Source: Tanypteryx hageni (taxonomy: Eukaryota > Arthropoda > Insecta > Odonata > Petaluridae). From it: a stretch of 64,000 nt of DNA. This document shows, one piece after another, positions 1-11,107 of this stretch. The DNA is taken from positions 130,797,547 to 130,861,546 of the forward strand of contig CM054116.1 in the NCBI GenBank assembly GCA_028673005.1, given 5' to 3'. Every line of letters starts with the position of its first letter. The stretch's first letter is position 1. A model generated the notes under the pieces. It ran no database searches and was not told where the DNA came from. It saw only the letters and a list, made by a program, of their open reading frames with translations. The translations under genes were made by a program, and so were the position numbers.

Positions 1-91
1 AAGGGTAGTGCGGAAAGGTCGAGGATTGGAGGATACGGAGGGGGTTGGGGATTGGTAGGGGGTTGGGAGAAAACAGAAAGGGAGTGAAAAG

Positions 92-775
92 CTATCGAAG
101 GTTGAGGCCAGTGGGAGTGAAGGAGTTTAGGAGATGGATATGTGAAAGCTCCCACTGACGGAGTTGGGGAGCCGAAGCATTGTTGACGCTGTTGTGGTAG
201 CCGTTCATGCGGATGTTGAGGGGATTGCTGGTGAGGCCAACATAAAAGGCTGGACATTGGGTGCATCTCAGGAGGTAAATGATATTGCGGGTGGTGCAGT
301 TGTTGGTGGAAGTTATGGGGTAGGTTATGTTGGTTGTGGGACTGGAGAAGGAGTTGCAGGGGGGGTTTATTGGGCATGTTAGACATCGGGGTCTACCGCA
401 GGGGTAAGATCCGGCAGGGTGTAAAGGCGTGGGTGCTGGGGGTTCTTTCTTCCATAGAATATTTGCCAGATTAGGGGGACGATGGAAGAAGAGCATCGGT
501 GGTCTGGGAAATGGAATCTGGTGAGGGGAGGATGAGAGGATAAGGTGGGCGGCTTTCAGGATATTTTTCAGAATGTCGTGGAAGCCGGGGAAATACAGGG
601 TGGTTAGGGTGAGTTGGAGGGTGGAATCGGTGGTGGTGTGGGTATTGGGGTGGGAGTTAGGGGTGGCGGGTGCGACTGCCCGCCGGATTTGGTCTCGGAT
701 CAGATCCGGCGGGTATCCGCGCTGTAAGAAGGCATGTTCGAGGGTGGATAAGTACTCGGACAGTGAATCTCTGTG
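92..775 (-). pseudogene. Penelope-like element ORF, C-terminal part with GIY-YIG endonuclease
   Basis: The minus-strand frame is open from about 775 down to a TAG at 92-94, longer than the methionine-initiated part that begins at 496. The upstream half reads EYLSTLEHAF-LQRGYPPDLI and later FPRPPMLFFHRPPNLANILW, the usual end of a Penelope reverse transcriptase and its linker. A Cys-rich stretch follows (CGRPRCLTCP), then IIYLLRCTQC, AFYVGLT and IRMNGYHNS, which is the zinc-knuckle plus GIY-YIG arrangement of Penelope-like retroelements; the GIY-YIG domain nicks target DNA for priming. The catalytic reverse transcriptase core is missing: the frame meets a TGA at 776-778 just before a TA-rich junction. 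This is therefore a 5'-truncated copy, possibly intact at its 3' end. Family assignment is from motif recognition, not a search. Confidence 0.72.
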
Positions 776-794
776 TCATACACATACATATATA

Positions 795-1040
795 TATATA
801 GATGGCAACAAGATTTTGGGATGAGGAAGCCCAGTAAACACTCACCAATCGGTCGACTTCAAGTTGGCGAGGCCCTGGGGATGTCGAAGCGACACACGTA
901 AAACAACACTAAAAACAACAGAGAAACATAACGTAGAAGCTTTCGGAATGATTCCTTCTTCAGCTAACGAGAGAGACAACTGATGGCAGTGACACTGGAT
1001 GGAGGCATGGGGGTGGAAGGGTAGTGCGGAAAAGTCGAGG
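795..1040 (-). mobile_element. Second Penelope-like 3' end (pseudo-LTR-like tandem piece)
   Basis: Positions 1017-1040 repeat the first 24 bases of the window with one mismatch. Bases 1-24 lie downstream of the Penelope ORF on the minus strand, so 1040 to 795 looks like the 3' end of another copy placed head-to-tail upstream of the ORF fragment. It contains CTGAAGAAGG and CGAAAGCTT-type sequence on the minus strand, as often seen at Penelope ends. Penelope-like elements are known to form partial tandems with pseudo-LTRs; that this is one is inference. Confidence 0.5.
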
Positions 1041-1157
1041 GCCTCGCCAACTTAAAGTCGACCGATTGGTGAGTTTTTACTGGGCTTCCTCATCCCAACA
1101 TCTTGTTGCCATCCATATATCCCTTTTAACTTTCCTTTTCCATAAGCTGTTATATAC

Positions 1158-1164
<7 letters not shown>

Positions 1165-1224
<60 letters not shown>
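1165..1224. repeat. (TA)n microsatellite
   Basis: A run of alternating TA of about 60 bp, preceded by CATA repeats, lies between inverted terminal blocks of the Penelope-like element. Short reading frames across it (YIYIYI) are artefacts. Confidence 0.95.
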
Positions 1225-1225
<1 letters not shown>

Positions 1226-1538
1226 ATGTCAACAAGGTGTTGGGATGAGGAAACCCAGTGAGCACTCACCAATCAGACGACTTCAGGTTGGCGAGGCCCC
1301 GGGGATGTCGAAGCGACACACGTAAGTTCTCTATCTGTAGCTGAAGAAGGAGTAGTTCCGAAAGCTTTACGTTTGTGATGTTTCTGTGTTTTTGTGTTAT
1401 TTTACGTGTGTCGCTTCGACATCCCCGGGGCCTCGCCAACCTGAAGTCGTCTGATTGGTGAGTGCTCACTGGGTTTCCTCATCCCAACACCTTGTTGACA
1501 TCCATATATTCATTTTACCTTTCCTTTTCCGTAAGTTG

Positions 1539-1539
<1 letters not shown>

Positions 1540-1584
<45 letters not shown>
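1540..1584. repeat. (TA)n microsatellite
   Basis: An uninterrupted TA run of about 44 bp directly follows the fourth inverted block and marks the right edge of the Penelope-related region. Confidence 0.95.
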
Positions 1585-1588
<4 letters not shown>

Positions 1589-3640
1589 AGCCTTGTGTCC
1601 CAGCAAAATGATTGACGCATGAAAGCCGCTATATATTTCGAAAAGATGTATTTGCCCTCCACGCAGTTGCGGCTTAAGTGCGGTGCTTTAAGTAATTGAC
1701 TACCTCATAGAGGCGTTCTTTAGCGCTATTATATGTATGTAATTTTCCTTCATTGACGTACCGCGATTTGAAAAAAAATATTGGTTTCCTGTTCGGTTCC
1801 GCGAATTACAGTGAATATGTCGCCAATTTTGTTACATGGTCCGTCCTAAGTAACGGCTGATGCTGAAGCCGCTTGCTTATCCGTCGTGCATTTGCCTCGT
1901 CTGGAGCAACTGAGCCTATGAACTTCGTGCATCACCTAGGCGGTCCAGGAGGTGTCAACATGGAGAGCTGATCGAACGTAAAGAATGCACTGTTCCATTT
2001 ACCTTATATTACTCCGTTTGTCGAAGAATTGTTTTAGTCAGTTATTCTCAAGACTAAATAATTTAATTTTCAGCATTAAATTAATTAAAAACAAAGTATA
2101 AAAATAGTTCTAATTTTCATGCACAATATTGAAATTTTAAGATATTCGTGAGACTTATTGTTAGATTTTTTTGCTTTCTCATAGGTTTCTAAAAATTTAA
2201 AGGAATTCATTCAATTAAGTAAGTAAGTATTTAAATATTAGCTTTGTCTTTCATATATTGCCTTTTTTCTTTAAATTTCAACTCAGCGTAAGTTAAATAC
2301 GGCATTTCAATTGTCATTGGCCCGATTCGTAAATGCTATATCTTTATGATCGTATTTGCAATAAATAAGGGATTTAGTGCAATATTTTGAAGCTAGTTAT
2401 AAGGAAATCTATATTGAAGAAAATAAACTTAATAATTGTGGAAAGCAATAAATCATGACTTCACTGCACTTGATCTACGGATCTTACATTTAATTGCTTT
2501 GAAATAATTTCATCCTGTTATATTTCCATTCTTTGCTAGGCCCAAGTGTCAATGACCATAAATAACGAACAAAAAATGCACAACAGTTGATTATTTCTCT
2601 ATCCAAATTGGAAAAGTAATAATATCCCGAGCAACGGATTACTTCGTATTCGATTATATTTGCTTAATGAAAACTTCTGCGTCTGAGATAATTTATATTA
2701 TTCATTTTACCTCGAATTGATTTTCTTGGCAATCAACTTCCATTTATCAACCAACACAAGAAATTTTTCCAAATATCGTACTATAAATTCACTTTACCAT
2801 TAACGCTCAATAATTACATATACATTAGTAACGATGATAGAAGCTTCGTGTACCCGTAGCTGTTTTCCCGGAAAAAGCGATATAATCCTCATTAAAGCGG
2901 TATCTATCTTGGGGCAAAATATTAGCACCGTTTTTGTTTCGGCGATTCTCTCGTATCTCCCATTTATCATTCGAACTAGGTGTTCTTAGTGGATAAAGAT
3001 CGATACTCCAGCGTGACCTCACCTTCATACTACGACTCCGTTAGCCCCTCAAAACTAGCGAAATTGGAGGATACTCCGCGAATATTTCGATCAGTTTTGG
3101 CGAAAAAGTATCGTGCGATAAGGAAGATATCTCCTCAAAGTGTTCACGTCTCTTTCTCTCCCGTTCCCCAGACTATCCGTGCATTACGTGCTTATTACTT
3201 GTAAAATTAACAGGATCTATCTTCTTTAAGATGGAAATTTCTATTTGTTTCAATTTATTTTAATAAACCTTTCTCTACAATGTTATCAACAAGATCTTTT
3301 TCCGTAGGGATAGCATTCCTTCTTAAAACTCATTGGCTTACCGACCAAGTATCCACAGAGTATCCATAACGACCACGGAAGCTGAAGTGGCGTAAAAAAA
3401 TGACGAACCGCGGAAATATCGGAATGGCGCGTTTCGCCGAATATCCGCCAAAAGTGCCCCTAGTTTCCTGCCGCAGTCTAGCCTCGGGAGCCCCTTTGTC
3501 AGGGCCGGGGTCGGAAAAGTGTAGAAAGTGGGGGTGCAGTCAAGTGGGAGGAAGGGAGGGGTGCGAGATGCACGGAAAATATCGGATATTTGAGATTCCC
3601 CAGGGCTTAATTGGATCCCGCAATCTCTCTACCCAGCGCC
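1585..3640. other. AT-rich stretch without a recognised gene
   Basis: Mostly AT-rich unique sequence. From about 2980 the base composition becomes more balanced, with two short overlapping frames on opposite strands (67 and 74 codons) that show no recognisable motif. I see no repeat ends or RNA gene here. Confidence 0.6.
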
Positions 3641-3659
3641 ATCTACCTGCCGCCTCCGA

Positions 3660-4110
3660 ACCGTCTCCGCGATTGACCCCGCGGGCGAAAGAGGGAGAGA
3701 AGTGAGTGAGAGAGAGGGAGAATGGGGTGGAGGGGTGAGGGAGGGAGGCGGCGAGAGGCAAAGAAGCGGGATGGGATAGAGTGGAGTCGGTGGAGAGAGA
3801 ACGCAGAGGAGGAAGAGAGAGGGGGCGGGTGGAGAGGGAGGATGCCGGGAGGGGGACGAGGTGGGAGGGAGAAAAGGGGCTTCATGGGAGACTGTGTGGC
3901 AAGGTAGTTTAAAAAAGAAGGATTTTTAGGGGAGGACAGGTCGGAGTGGGGGTAGGACGAGGGGACAGAGCGAAAGGTTGCATAGGGGAAGAGTGGTTCG
4001 GGTTGATAAGGGGAGGAGGAGGGGAGAAGGAGGAGAGAAGGCGGAAGGGAGTGTGCAGTGGGAACGGAGGGGAGTGGATCGGAAGGGAAAAACGGCGAAG
4101 GCCTTTTCCA
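3660..4110. repeat. Purine-rich low-complexity tract
   Basis: The plus strand is dominated by G and A in irregular GGGAGA- and GAGAGG-type runs. Long open frames here on both strands, up to 232 codons on the minus strand, come from the absence of stops in such tracts and have no domain-like composition. Confidence 0.85.
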
Positions 4111-4359
4111 TGGAAATTTATTCCCTTCCCACTTTCGCTGCATACCTTCCGAGCACTTGGTCCCCTCATCCACTCTCCGGGGACCCTTCCAATTAGTCCC
4201 ACGGAGGAAAAAGAAGAAGGGGGAGAAGGAGAGAAGGAAACATACGGACAGCGCACGGTGGGAGGAGGTTGGCCACCCTCCGAAAAAAGGGCTCGGCAAA
4301 AAAGAAGCCATCGTGTCGGGATCGTTTTTATTATTCTTCAAAATTCCTCGCCATTCGTT

Positions 4360-5295
4360 TTCACAGCGCTTTCCTCCTCCCGGATGCGGTCTCGGACGCC
4401 CATCACTTGTTTTCTATCTCCCTTCCACCTCCCCTATTCACTACCCTTCCTACCTCTCTCCCTTCCTATCTCACTTAAACCCCCCTTCCTATCTCCATTC
4501 CGCCTTTCCTATCTCCTTCGTATATCCCACCCTTCCTATCTCCATTCCATCCTTCGTATCTCTCACCTTTCCTATCTCCCTCTATTATTCCCTAATCTCT
4601 CTCTCCCCTACTCTCGGCCTGCTCCTCCTCCCTCCTCTATGCTGAAAAGTGCCCTTGCCAATGCGAGTAACTCGTGACAATGACCCTAAGAAATGTGTCC
4701 TCTCCCGCTAAGGGGTAAGCGGAGTGAGATAGGGTGAGAGTTGCGCGTAGACGCAGAGACCCGTCAAATGGGGAGGTGGGGACGGGTGCAACTTCCCCCG
4801 ATTCCTACAACCCTTTTGTAGACTCTGTCCTTTCCTCCCTCTCTCTTTCTCTCTCTCTCGAAACCACGTCTTCCACTCTACTCTCTCCATTCCCTAACTT
4901 TCTCCCTCCGTCGACACATTTTTCTCTCCCTTCTTCTCCCTCTACTCTGCGCCTCACTCCCTCCCTTTATTTCCTTGCTCTACGCTATTTTTATTTCACA
5001 TATTTTCTTATTAGAGTCTGAAACTTTCCATTTTCCGATCTTCACCTCTATACTAACTTCTCCATCTCCCTCCTTTCCACTCTTCCTCGCCATTTCCATT
5101 ATCCTTAACTCCTCTCTCTCTCTCTTCCTCATCACAATATCTCCCTCCCTCCCGTATTTTAACCATTCTCTCTACTTTAACCTTCCTCTTCCTTTCTCAC
5201 TCCTGTTCTATTCCCTCCACGCTACCTCCTTTCTCACTCTCTCATCTACTACCTCCCTCTCTCCCGTTTGCACCTCCCTATCTGACTTTGGTTGA
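4360..5295. repeat. Pyrimidine-rich tract with degenerate CCTATCTCC repeats
   Basis: The plus strand is almost entirely C and T over about 0.9 kb, the mirror bias of the purine-rich tract just to the left. Between 4430 and 4580 a degenerate repeat of about 9-20 bp built on CCTATCTCC is visible; further right the tract is CTCTCT- and TTCTCC-rich. Frames of 60-243 codons across it are composition artefacts. Confidence 0.85.
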
Positions 5296-5559
5296 GTGGG
5301 GATGCCATTTTATATTTTACTTTAGAACCGAAATAATGTTTGAACATATTGACGCGAGGGGACAATGGTTTTCCAATGAACGAGGGATAGAAAACCTTGC
5401 GCCTTGAAGAGGGAAAATATTAATCACTTGAGCCGAAAATCACAGTTAGAGCTAATTTCTGCCATAAATCTTTAATTTCATAAATATCAATTAGCAATGA
5501 AATGTATAAAACTTGAAAATTATGTTAAAATTATTGTCTATAAAAATTCTGTATTATCT

Positions 5560-6035
5560 GAATACAGAAAAATACGTAAATGTGTTATCACTAATAGACC
5601 ACAGGTGGAATACGTCCTATGTATATGATATCCGTATGAGAAAGGCACTATAATTCAGTTAGAAGAAGTGCAACGTAGAGAAAAACAAAAATACAAACAT
5701 AAGGAAAGTGTCACATCATTATTGAGAGATTTAAAAAGGATATCGCTGAAGGACCGCTGACTGAACTAAAGGTTGAGGCTTCTGGAGAAATATAGTTCGG
5801 TAAGAGTGGCAGAGGAAGTTTAGGACTAATTGACACACTAATGTGCATATATACGATTGTGAAGCTACATTACATGAGAATTGATTGCAGGACAGAGCAT
5901 TCGTTCTTTCTGAGGACAATACGAGATCATAACAGGAAATCCGAGATATGACTGTTATGTAGGCTTTGGTGCATTGCGGCCCCTGCCATCTACCAATTTC
6001 GTGAATTGCAGGGTAACATTTAGACGTAGAAAGAA
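5560..6035 (+). mobile_element. 3' fragment of a CR1-group LINE
   Basis: This aligns with the last 0.5 kb of the LINE at 43690-44217: GTGGAATACG, ATCCGTA-GAGAA, TATAATTCA-TTAGAA and, at the end, GAATT-GCAGGGTAACAT. It covers only the C-terminus of ORF2 and the 3' UTR, as expected from 5' truncation during target-primed reverse transcription. Stops interrupt the frame. It ends near a degenerate TTTAGACGTAG tail, corresponding to the ATGTAG-type tail of the longer copy. Confidence 0.8.
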
Positions 6036-7010
6036 AATGTACTGATCTCGTAAAGAATACAAATCATCTACAGGAAATAACATATAAAAGCGTAGTATAT
6101 ACTAAGTAAGTAAAGGCTTTTTAGTTCCATTTATAGCTTTAAATTTGTTCTAATAGGATTAGAAAGTAATGTGGCGAGCGATGTTACTGAGAACTAGTTT
6201 ATGCCTTTGATATAGAGAAATAAACTTTTTACGTCGAATTATCCTGCGTTCATCCAGAGGAAATTTTATTTTTCATCCGTTACAAATTGAATGAACGGAA
6301 GTTTTACATTCATCATTTGCATTTGTCTAGTTTTCGCCAGTATGTTTTGTCAGAATTGCAAGTCGATTGAGGCGGCTGCACACGTTCGCTATTTATTTCA
6401 GGAGGACTATTGTAATTTCTCCATTATTTGTCCTGGTATTCCCGAATTCCCTTCATTTTGAAAATTTAGCATTTGCCAAATCTGGCATGATAAAGAAAAA
6501 ATCATTATTTTGGCATATTTAAATCGATTAGTCTTTGTAACGGTATCAATGGAGTGTTAAATTTTCTCTCTTTAGAATAAATCTTTCGTGAAATCGAATC
6601 GATGCGTTCATCTCGATATCTTGCTTAATATTACCTAAAGCCGCCTAACCTTTTTTACCCAAAGAAGAAAGATATTTCCTTAAACGCAGTCATTTTACTA
6701 TTAGATGTCATGGGAAATACATGACACGTTCATGGTCACTTCAGGTGTTAGCGCGAGTGGATCTTTGGCAATCGGAGACTCGTATCAAAGCATTAATAAG
6801 CGCGGGAGCGTTGTGAGACGCGTCGTATTGGATTAAAATCAGCAACTGTGCCACAAAAAATTGGATACTTTCCACACAAAAACAACAAAATCATTCATGC
6901 ATGAACGAGAACGTATGATAAAATTTTAATATGGTGGGACGTGAAAATGAAACAAAGAGTAAACTAATTCCTACGAAATAATAACTGGCAAGACGTGACG
7001 TGTGAAGCAA
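6036..7010. other. Unique AT-rich stretch, no gene seen
   Basis: No open frame above background, no repeat termini and no RNA gene signature were found in this interval. Confidence 0.6.
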
Positions 7011-7390
7011 CGAGAGAAAAGGGGAGGTAGGCTAGAGAGTGAAAGGAGAGAGAGAGATAAGGGGGAGAGAATGAAGGGAGAAGGCGAGGGAATACGGAGG
7101 CGATCGAGAGAGTAGTGATGGAAGGAAGAGGACCATAAAGGGAGAGGTAATTAAGTGGCTTAGGATGAAAGTGAAGCAGAAAAGCAGGGATAGGGAGACT
7201 GATAAATCCAGAGTAGGATAAAAATAATGAATAGAGAGGTTATAGGACGGGAAAATGAGGAGATGGGGAGAGAGATTGGCAGATGGAGAGAAAAGAGATA
7301 TATGGTAGGAGAGCAATAAGGGGGGAGAGGGACAGAGAGGGAGGTGGAGAGAGAGGTGGAGGGATGGGTGGATGGGTAGAAGGTGATGGA
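7010..7390. repeat. Purine-rich tract (GAGAGA, GGGGAGA)
   Basis: Irregular GA-rich sequence on the plus strand immediately precedes a dispersed repeat starting near 7405. The same order, purine tract then repeat, recurs at 29160-29315. Minus-strand frames of about 100 codons are Ser/Leu/Pro-rich composition artefacts. Confidence 0.8.
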
Positions 7391-7404
7391 GAGGGACATA
7401 CAGA

Positions 7405-7770
7405 CAAATGCCTTTATTTGGGCGAGGTTGGGGCTTGTTAACCCCCTCTTACGCCTAAACCCAATCGTCAAGTATTTTACAATTTTACGTATAAAATGTT
7501 AAATACATATTCACAGATTACAGTAAAACTGTAAAAGGCGATTAAAAGAGTAAACTTATAAATGCAATTGGAATATACACTTAAAAAGAGATAGAAGGAT
7601 GTAGTGAAATTTAAGTGGGAAAAACTAAGCATGAAAAAGCTTTTCATATGTAGTAAAAACCCACTCGCAGGAAAACACCCACAAGAAGGGGTGTGTGGAA
7701 AACCTGCAAAAACCTACAATATAACAGCTAGAGAAATTCATAATATAATTACATGCACGTTTACTAAATG
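7405..7770 (+). repeat. Dispersed repeat, copy 1 (partner at 29315)
   Basis: It shares TTTATTTGGGCG near its start and AAAACACCCAC-AAGAAGG with GTGTG-AAAACCTG near its end with 29315-29625, in the same order and orientation. The middle is diverged. No coding capacity is recognised and the class of element is unknown. Confidence 0.5.
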
Positions 7771-7903
7771 TGCATATAGTCAGTGTGAATAATACTAGCC
7801 GTAAAATCTGTGTTACAATACATAAAGGAAAAAGACAGACCAAAAGCAAAGGACAAAATGTAAAGATGAATCTGCGAGCTACCTTTTGTGTGAAGTTAAA
7901 TAA

Positions 7904-8145
7904 AAAATTCAAACACCTTATATACCGAAAAATGAATAAGTAAATATAGGTGATAGTACACACACAGACACACCTACCCGGTTTATGGAAAACAAATTCT
8001 CTCCAGGGACCGAAGTATTATCCGTGCGAATTTGCGGGAAAGTGATTCTGCGCCAGGGACTCACGCGCATGCACAAACACATACACGCGCGCGCGCGCAC
8101 ACACACACACACACACACATACTCACACACACAAAATCAGACATC
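7904..8145 (+). repeat. Left arm of an inverted repeat, with CAGGGACC units and (CA)n
   Basis: Its reverse complement occurs at about 10673-10864: AAATTCAAACACCTTATA, ATGAATAAGTAAATA, CTCCAGGGACC and TTTGCGGGAAAGTGATT are all matched across. The arm holds two units ending in CCAGGGACC/T and a (CA)n run at about 8097-8120 that is expanded only on this side. The mariner and foldback element lie between the arms. Related units occur at 50.1-50.4 kb. Confidence 0.75.
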
Positions 8146-8194
8146 AACCAGAAATTTCTCCTACTGAGGATGACATCGTTGATGTAGAAATGGG

Positions 8195-9429
8195 CGATGG
8201 TAAATCAAAAAATAAAGGGACTCTTTTAAAAAGGACATTTATTTTAAATATACAGAAACAAAACCATTATTATTTTTTAATGTAATCTCTCTCGACTTTA
8301 ACGCACTGGTTCCAGGGTTTCACAAGTTTTTCAATTCTGTTAGAAAAAGAATTTTTTTACTGCGTCTTTAACCAATTTTGCACCTCACCATGACTTCTTC
8401 ATTGGGTGAAAATCTTCCTCCTCTTAGTGCTTCTTTCATTAGGCCAAACATATGGATATCGGTGGGAGCGAGATCTGGACTGTATAGCAGGTGCTCCATC
8501 AATTTAAATACCAAGTCATTTACTGTTTCTACCGTTCGATTGGTCGTTTGAGGAAGGCGGTTGTCATGCAACAAGTTGACGCCCTTTCAAAGTTTTCCAT
8601 GGAGTTTGTATCTGATCTTTGAAGTAAAATGAACCAAAATCGCACCTTTCATATCCAAAAAATGTGTAAGCATAATCTTACTGGCTGATGGTTTCCTTTT
8701 GAATTTCTTAACCATGGGAGTGACAGGTGTTTCAAAGCCATACTCTGTGCTTGACTCTCCGACTCGTAATGATACACCCAAGTTTTATCTGTGGTGACGA
8801 TTCGCCCTAAAATTTCATCTCCCTTATGGCGATAATATGTCTAATGGGTACGTGAGACTTACTTATGCTGCGCGGACAATTGTCTAGGGACCAACCTTGC
8901 ATACAGTTTTCGAAAATTTAGTGTCGTGCATGATGGAACATGCTGAACCATGACTGATGTTTAAAGCCTCCGCAATGTCGTCTACTTTAATGCTTCTGTT
9001 TTCTCGTACCATTCTTTCAACGACTTGAATATTGTTCTCAGTCCTTGACGTTGACGGCCTTCCTGATCTCTCCTCATCGCATACAGAAGTTCTTCCCTAT
9101 TTAAAGTGATCTATCCATTCGCAAATTTTACTGCGATAATAAACAATTGTCACCATATTGAGCCTGCATTTGAAGAATAACTTCTACGGGTTTAACAGCT
9201 TCCACAAAGAAGAATCGAATCACTACCCACATTTCTTCTCTTGTGCAAATCGATAATGGAGCTTCCATCTTTAACGGTTAACTACGACACACAGATTACT
9301 AACCCACAGACGTAGCGCTACGACACAATAACTGACACTACACTAAACCAGCGGTATGAGTGCAAGTAGTGTTACTAGCCAACCGAGCGAGAAATTAATA
9401 AAATCCCTTTACTTTTTGACTTACCCTCG
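8195..9429 (-). mobile_element. Mariner element with degenerate terminal repeats
   Basis: Terminal inverted repeats are visible: CGATGGTAAATCAAAAAATA at 8195 and the complement of CGAGGGTAAGTCAAAAAGTA ending at 9429, followed by TA. A clear TA is not preserved on the left. The length of 1.24 kb is near that of a full mariner. The inside encodes a decayed transposase on the minus strand. It lies six bases from the neighbouring foldback element. Confidence 0.8.
8368..9290 (-). pseudogene. Mariner transposase pseudogene
   Basis: Minus-strand pieces read, in order, ESSTEYGFETPVTPMVKKFK, then SASKIMLTHFLDMKGAILVH, then LLHDNRLPQT, and YSPDLAPTDIHMFGLMKEAL with RGGRFSPNEEV. These match the catalytic half of mariner transposases: the HDN-ARPHT block, the SPDLAP-D segment with its third acidic residue, and the LKEALRGRRF tail. 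The frame is broken between 8574 and 8587 and again upstream of 8781; the N-terminal DNA-binding region is present only as scraps with stops. It is not expected to make active enzyme. Mariner transposases cut and paste DNA into TA sites. Confidence 0.8.
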
Positions 9430-9437
9430 TACATCTA

Positions 9438-10644
9438 CTGTCCTTGCAAAAAGTCTAAACACCCGAGTTTGAGACCGTATATCTCGAAAAAAAAAACCTA
9501 CTGATTTTAATAAGGTGTAAAGTAGCGGTTAGAGAAGTTATTTCTTCATTAATTGATGTAGTACATCACAAATTTTTAGTCTATGTTTAAATATATTTTA
9601 TTGAGTTGTATTTGAAGAAGGACACGGTTTTAAAACCTGGAAATCCCTTAAGACCAATTTGAATGTTTACATCTCAGAAATCAACTTGCAATTTTAATAG
9701 CACTTGCCAAAAACTATTAGAAATAAGTAAATGGAAGTGTTATTTTATAACTGCAACATTAATACCCCATTTTGTTACATTTTTGAAATTCGGCTTTCTT
9801 CGTCAATCCTGGGTTGTTTTCAAAGTTAGAGGTACCGTTGTCACCGGACACATGCCTATATTACTAATATATAAAAAATAACATCAGAAAATTATTCCCA
9901 AAATGATACCAATTTATATTTCATTTTCACTCTCCCTCTGCCTTATAGCTACGCCTGGCGTAGTAAAACGGATGGAGAGAGGATGAGAGAGCGCGGGCTG
10001 TTGCTACCTCTTCCGCATTCATTGCAAGCCCGGTCATGTAAATGACTTACTAACATAGCAGACGTGGCAACAACGCACGCTGCAATTTCTACTTTCTTTC
10101 TCTCTCTCTCTCGCCAGTTTTGCTAAGCCAGAGGGAGAATGAAGATGAAATAAAAATCGGTCTTATTTTGGGAAGTAATTTTCTGATGCTATTTTTTACA
10201 TATTAGTAATATAGGCATTTGTCCGGTAACAACGGCACCTCTAACTTTGAAAACAACCCAGAATTAACGAGGATAGCCGAATTTCAGAAATGTAACAAAA
10301 TGGGGGTATTAATGTTGTAGTTATAAAATAACGCCTCCAGTTATTTATTCCTAATAGCTTTAGCTAAGTGCTATAAAAATTGCAAGTTGATACATTGTAG
10401 TATTTCTGAGATGTAAACATTCAAATCGGTCTTATCGGATTTCCAGGTCTAAAAACCGTGCTTTTCTTCAAATACAGCCCAATATAAAATATTTAAAAGT
10501 AGACTAAAAATTTAAGATACTTATACATCAATTAAGGTAGAAATAAATTCTCTAACCGCTACTTTACACTCCATTAAAATCGGTGCAGTTGTTTTCGAGA
10601 TATACGGTCGCAAATTCGAGTGTCTAGACTTTTTGCAAGGACAG
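9438..10644. mobile_element. Tc1-type foldback element with ~500-bp inverted arms
   Basis: The element begins CTGTCCTTGCAAAAAGTCTA at 9438 and ends with the complement at 10644. It is flanked by TA on both sides (9436-9437 and 10645-10646), the Tc1/mariner target. The arms stay complementary for about 500 bp, to about 9950 on the left and 10120 on the right, and leave a loop of about 170 bp containing CT-rich sequence. It encodes no transposase, so it is non-autonomous. Short frames in the arms are incidental. Confidence 0.85.
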
Positions 10645-10672
10645 TAGGTTTATAAATAAATACTGATGTAGT

Positions 10673-10864
10673 AGTCTGATTTTCTGTGTTTGTGCATGCG
10701 CGTGAGTCCCTGGAGTGAAATCACTTTCCCGCAAACTCGCACGCATAATACTTTGGTTCCTGGAGAGAATTAATTTTCGTAAAACGGGTAGATGGCTTTG
10801 TGTGTGGGTACTACCACCAGTATTTACTTATTCATTTTCGCTGTATAAGGTGTTTGAATTTTTC
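10673..10864 (-). repeat. Right arm of the outer inverted repeat
   Basis: Reverse complement of 7904-8145 without the expanded (CA)n. It contains GAGTCCCTGG and GGTTCCTGGAGAGAA, which are the CAGGGACC units read on the opposite strand. With its partner it encloses the mariner and foldback insertions. Confidence 0.75.
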
Positions 10865-10957
10865 AAAGGATAAAAAAATGAAAAATTTCGGGTAACAGAA
10901 AGAACCATTATGGTACAAAAATTACGCAAACGTACTTAAATATGCATACATACAAAC

Positions 10958-11030
10958 ATAAACGGAAATATAAACACACACACACATATACATAAATGCA
11001 CACATACATATACACAAATTACATGATGCT
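10958..11030. repeat. CATA/CACA-rich simple sequence
   Basis: Irregular ACATAC, ACACAC and ACATAT repeats between the inverted-repeat complex and the LINE fossil. Confidence 0.75.
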
Positions 11031-11107
11031 TACACATTCATAGTTTAAAAAAAGAAAAAAAATATGGCTGGGAAAATAATATGAGATAGAGTGCATTAAG
11101 TAAGCGG

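Larger units (their letters stand above)
795..1508. repeat. Four copies of a ~100-bp block in two inverted pairs
   Basis: Blocks at about 795-897 (+), 1039-1120 (-), 1223-1325 (+) and 1404-1508 (-) share GGGATGAGGAA-CCCAGT, CACTCACCAATC and GGCGAGGCCC. Each pair surrounds a short centre with CTGAAGAAGG and a CGAAAGCTT-like motif, and the centre of the second pair is the reverse complement of that of the first. (TA)n tracts adjoin most blocks. This is best read as the terminal region of the Penelope-like element, duplicated and inverted. Confidence 0.65.

Noticed and set aside
164..382. Plus-strand 72-codon frame
   Set aside because: It is the antisense shadow of the Penelope-like ORF.
3643..4677. 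Long overlapping open frames (up to 243 codons) on both strands
   Set aside because: They lie in purine- or pyrimidine-biased tracts that lack stop codons; residues are low-complexity Ser/Pro/Leu or Arg/Gly/Glu and frames overlap on both strands.
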